From: Alphaproteobacteria bacterium
GTDB taxonomy: Bacteria; Pseudomonadota; Alphaproteobacteria; Bin95
Assembly (NCBI GenBank): GCA_022825195.1
Contig: JAJDYL010000063.1
Location: forward strand, 1 to 33,066
Direction of reading: 5' to 3'
DNA length: 33,066 bases
Shown here one piece after another: positions 32,931-33,066 of this stretch. A model generated the notes under the pieces. The model was not told the origin of the DNA. It was given only the letters and a program-made list of their open reading frames with translations, and ran no database searches. A program made the translations under genes and the position numbers. How positions within the stretch are numbered: the first letter of the stretch is position 1; each line of letters starts with the position of its first letter.

Positions 32931-33066
32931 ACCAGCGGTTGAGGTTTGAGACTCATTGAGGGGATTCCCAAGGAGATCGACTTCTGACTCAATGCCGATC
33001 CAGCGATTGGAGTATCGGTATGAGGGCAGGGATCCCATTGAGGGAGGATTTCGATGCGGCGCAGTT
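32931..33066 (+). mobile_element. Left end of an IS630-family insertion sequence (cut by window edge)
   Basis: The element interrupts the GT4 gene near TA 32930-32931, the dinucleotide that IS630 elements target. Near the end, GACTCATTGAG and GACTCAATGCC lie about 30 bases apart, perhaps transposase-binding repeats. The exact terminal inverted repeat cannot be fixed without the right end. A transposase gene begins at 33020. Confidence 0.6.
33020..33066 (+). CDS. IS630-family transposase, N-terminal fragment at window edge
   Basis: The frame from ATG 33020 reads MRAGIPLREDFDAAQ and runs out of the window. This start is very like that of IS630-family transposases of alphaproteobacteria (GIPLRxDFDA..., leading into a helix-turn-helix). 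Only 15 residues are visible, so the call rests on recognition of this N-terminus and on the interrupted gene beside it. The rest should be a DDE transposase. Confidence 0.6.
   Translation, partial: MRAGIPLREDFDAAQ

Overview
This is a high-GC chromosomal window with alphaproteobacterial character. The gene content (TRAP-T dicarboxylate-type transporter, class III alcohol dehydrogenase, many CoA-ligase, CaiB and dioxygenase genes, VapBC, an IS630-type element) and the promoter style (CTTGnC / GTGACC -35 boxes with TAnnCT -10 boxes) fit a Rhodospirillales-like bacterium. That placement is inference from style; there is no rRNA or marker gene here. No tRNA, rRNA or CRISPR array was seen.

Left part (1-10326, mostly + strand). 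A repeat-rich intergenic region precedes a small membrane protein. Then come glutathione-dependent formaldehyde dehydrogenase (frmA) and a SixA-like phosphatase, followed by a complete TRAP transporter (dctP-dctQ-dctM) with a hairpin between dctP and dctQ. A run of small stand-alone proteins follows (coiled-coil membrane protein, cupin, DUF1330, YdhR-like), closed by a strong hairpin. Next is a tightly overlapping three-gene unit: epoxide-hydrolase-like enzyme, ChaC-like gamma-glutamylcyclotransferase, and Tat-exported dienelactone hydrolase.

Middle part (10323-17988). A minus-strand pair (Tat-exported aldo/keto reductase and a DUF6064 membrane protein) is followed by a GST/SDR pair on the + strand. 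A VapBC toxin-antitoxin module has a perfect 10-bp inverted-repeat operator touching the stop codon of an acyl-CoA synthetase. A cupin gene diverges from an APH-like phosphotransferase, and an orphan HigA-like regulator follows.

Candidate system (17704-21360). A two-gene nurA-herA cassette of visibly lower GC sits between ordinary metabolic genes: a NurA-type nuclease and a HerA-type DNA-pumping ATPase with an unusual C-terminal extension, under one promoter. In archaea this pair resects DNA ends. In this accessory setting, next to an orphan antitoxin-like regulator, a DNA-processing or defence role is possible but unproven.

Right part (21489-27621). A CaiB/Frc-type CoA-transferase is divergent from an MBL hydrolase whose promoter predicts a leaderless mRNA, overlapped by a TfdA/TauD dioxygenase. 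Then come an XRE regulator with a 2TM domain and helically phased upstream repeats, a two-domain VOC protein, and a long-chain acyl-CoA ligase.

Right edge (27959-33066). This is a mosaic surface-polysaccharide island on the minus strand: a GT25-methyltransferase fusion, a GT2, a decayed gene fragment, a full GT4, and a second GT4 truncated by an IS630-family element that runs off the window. Several segments are clearly AT-richer than the rest, indicating acquisition and recombination.
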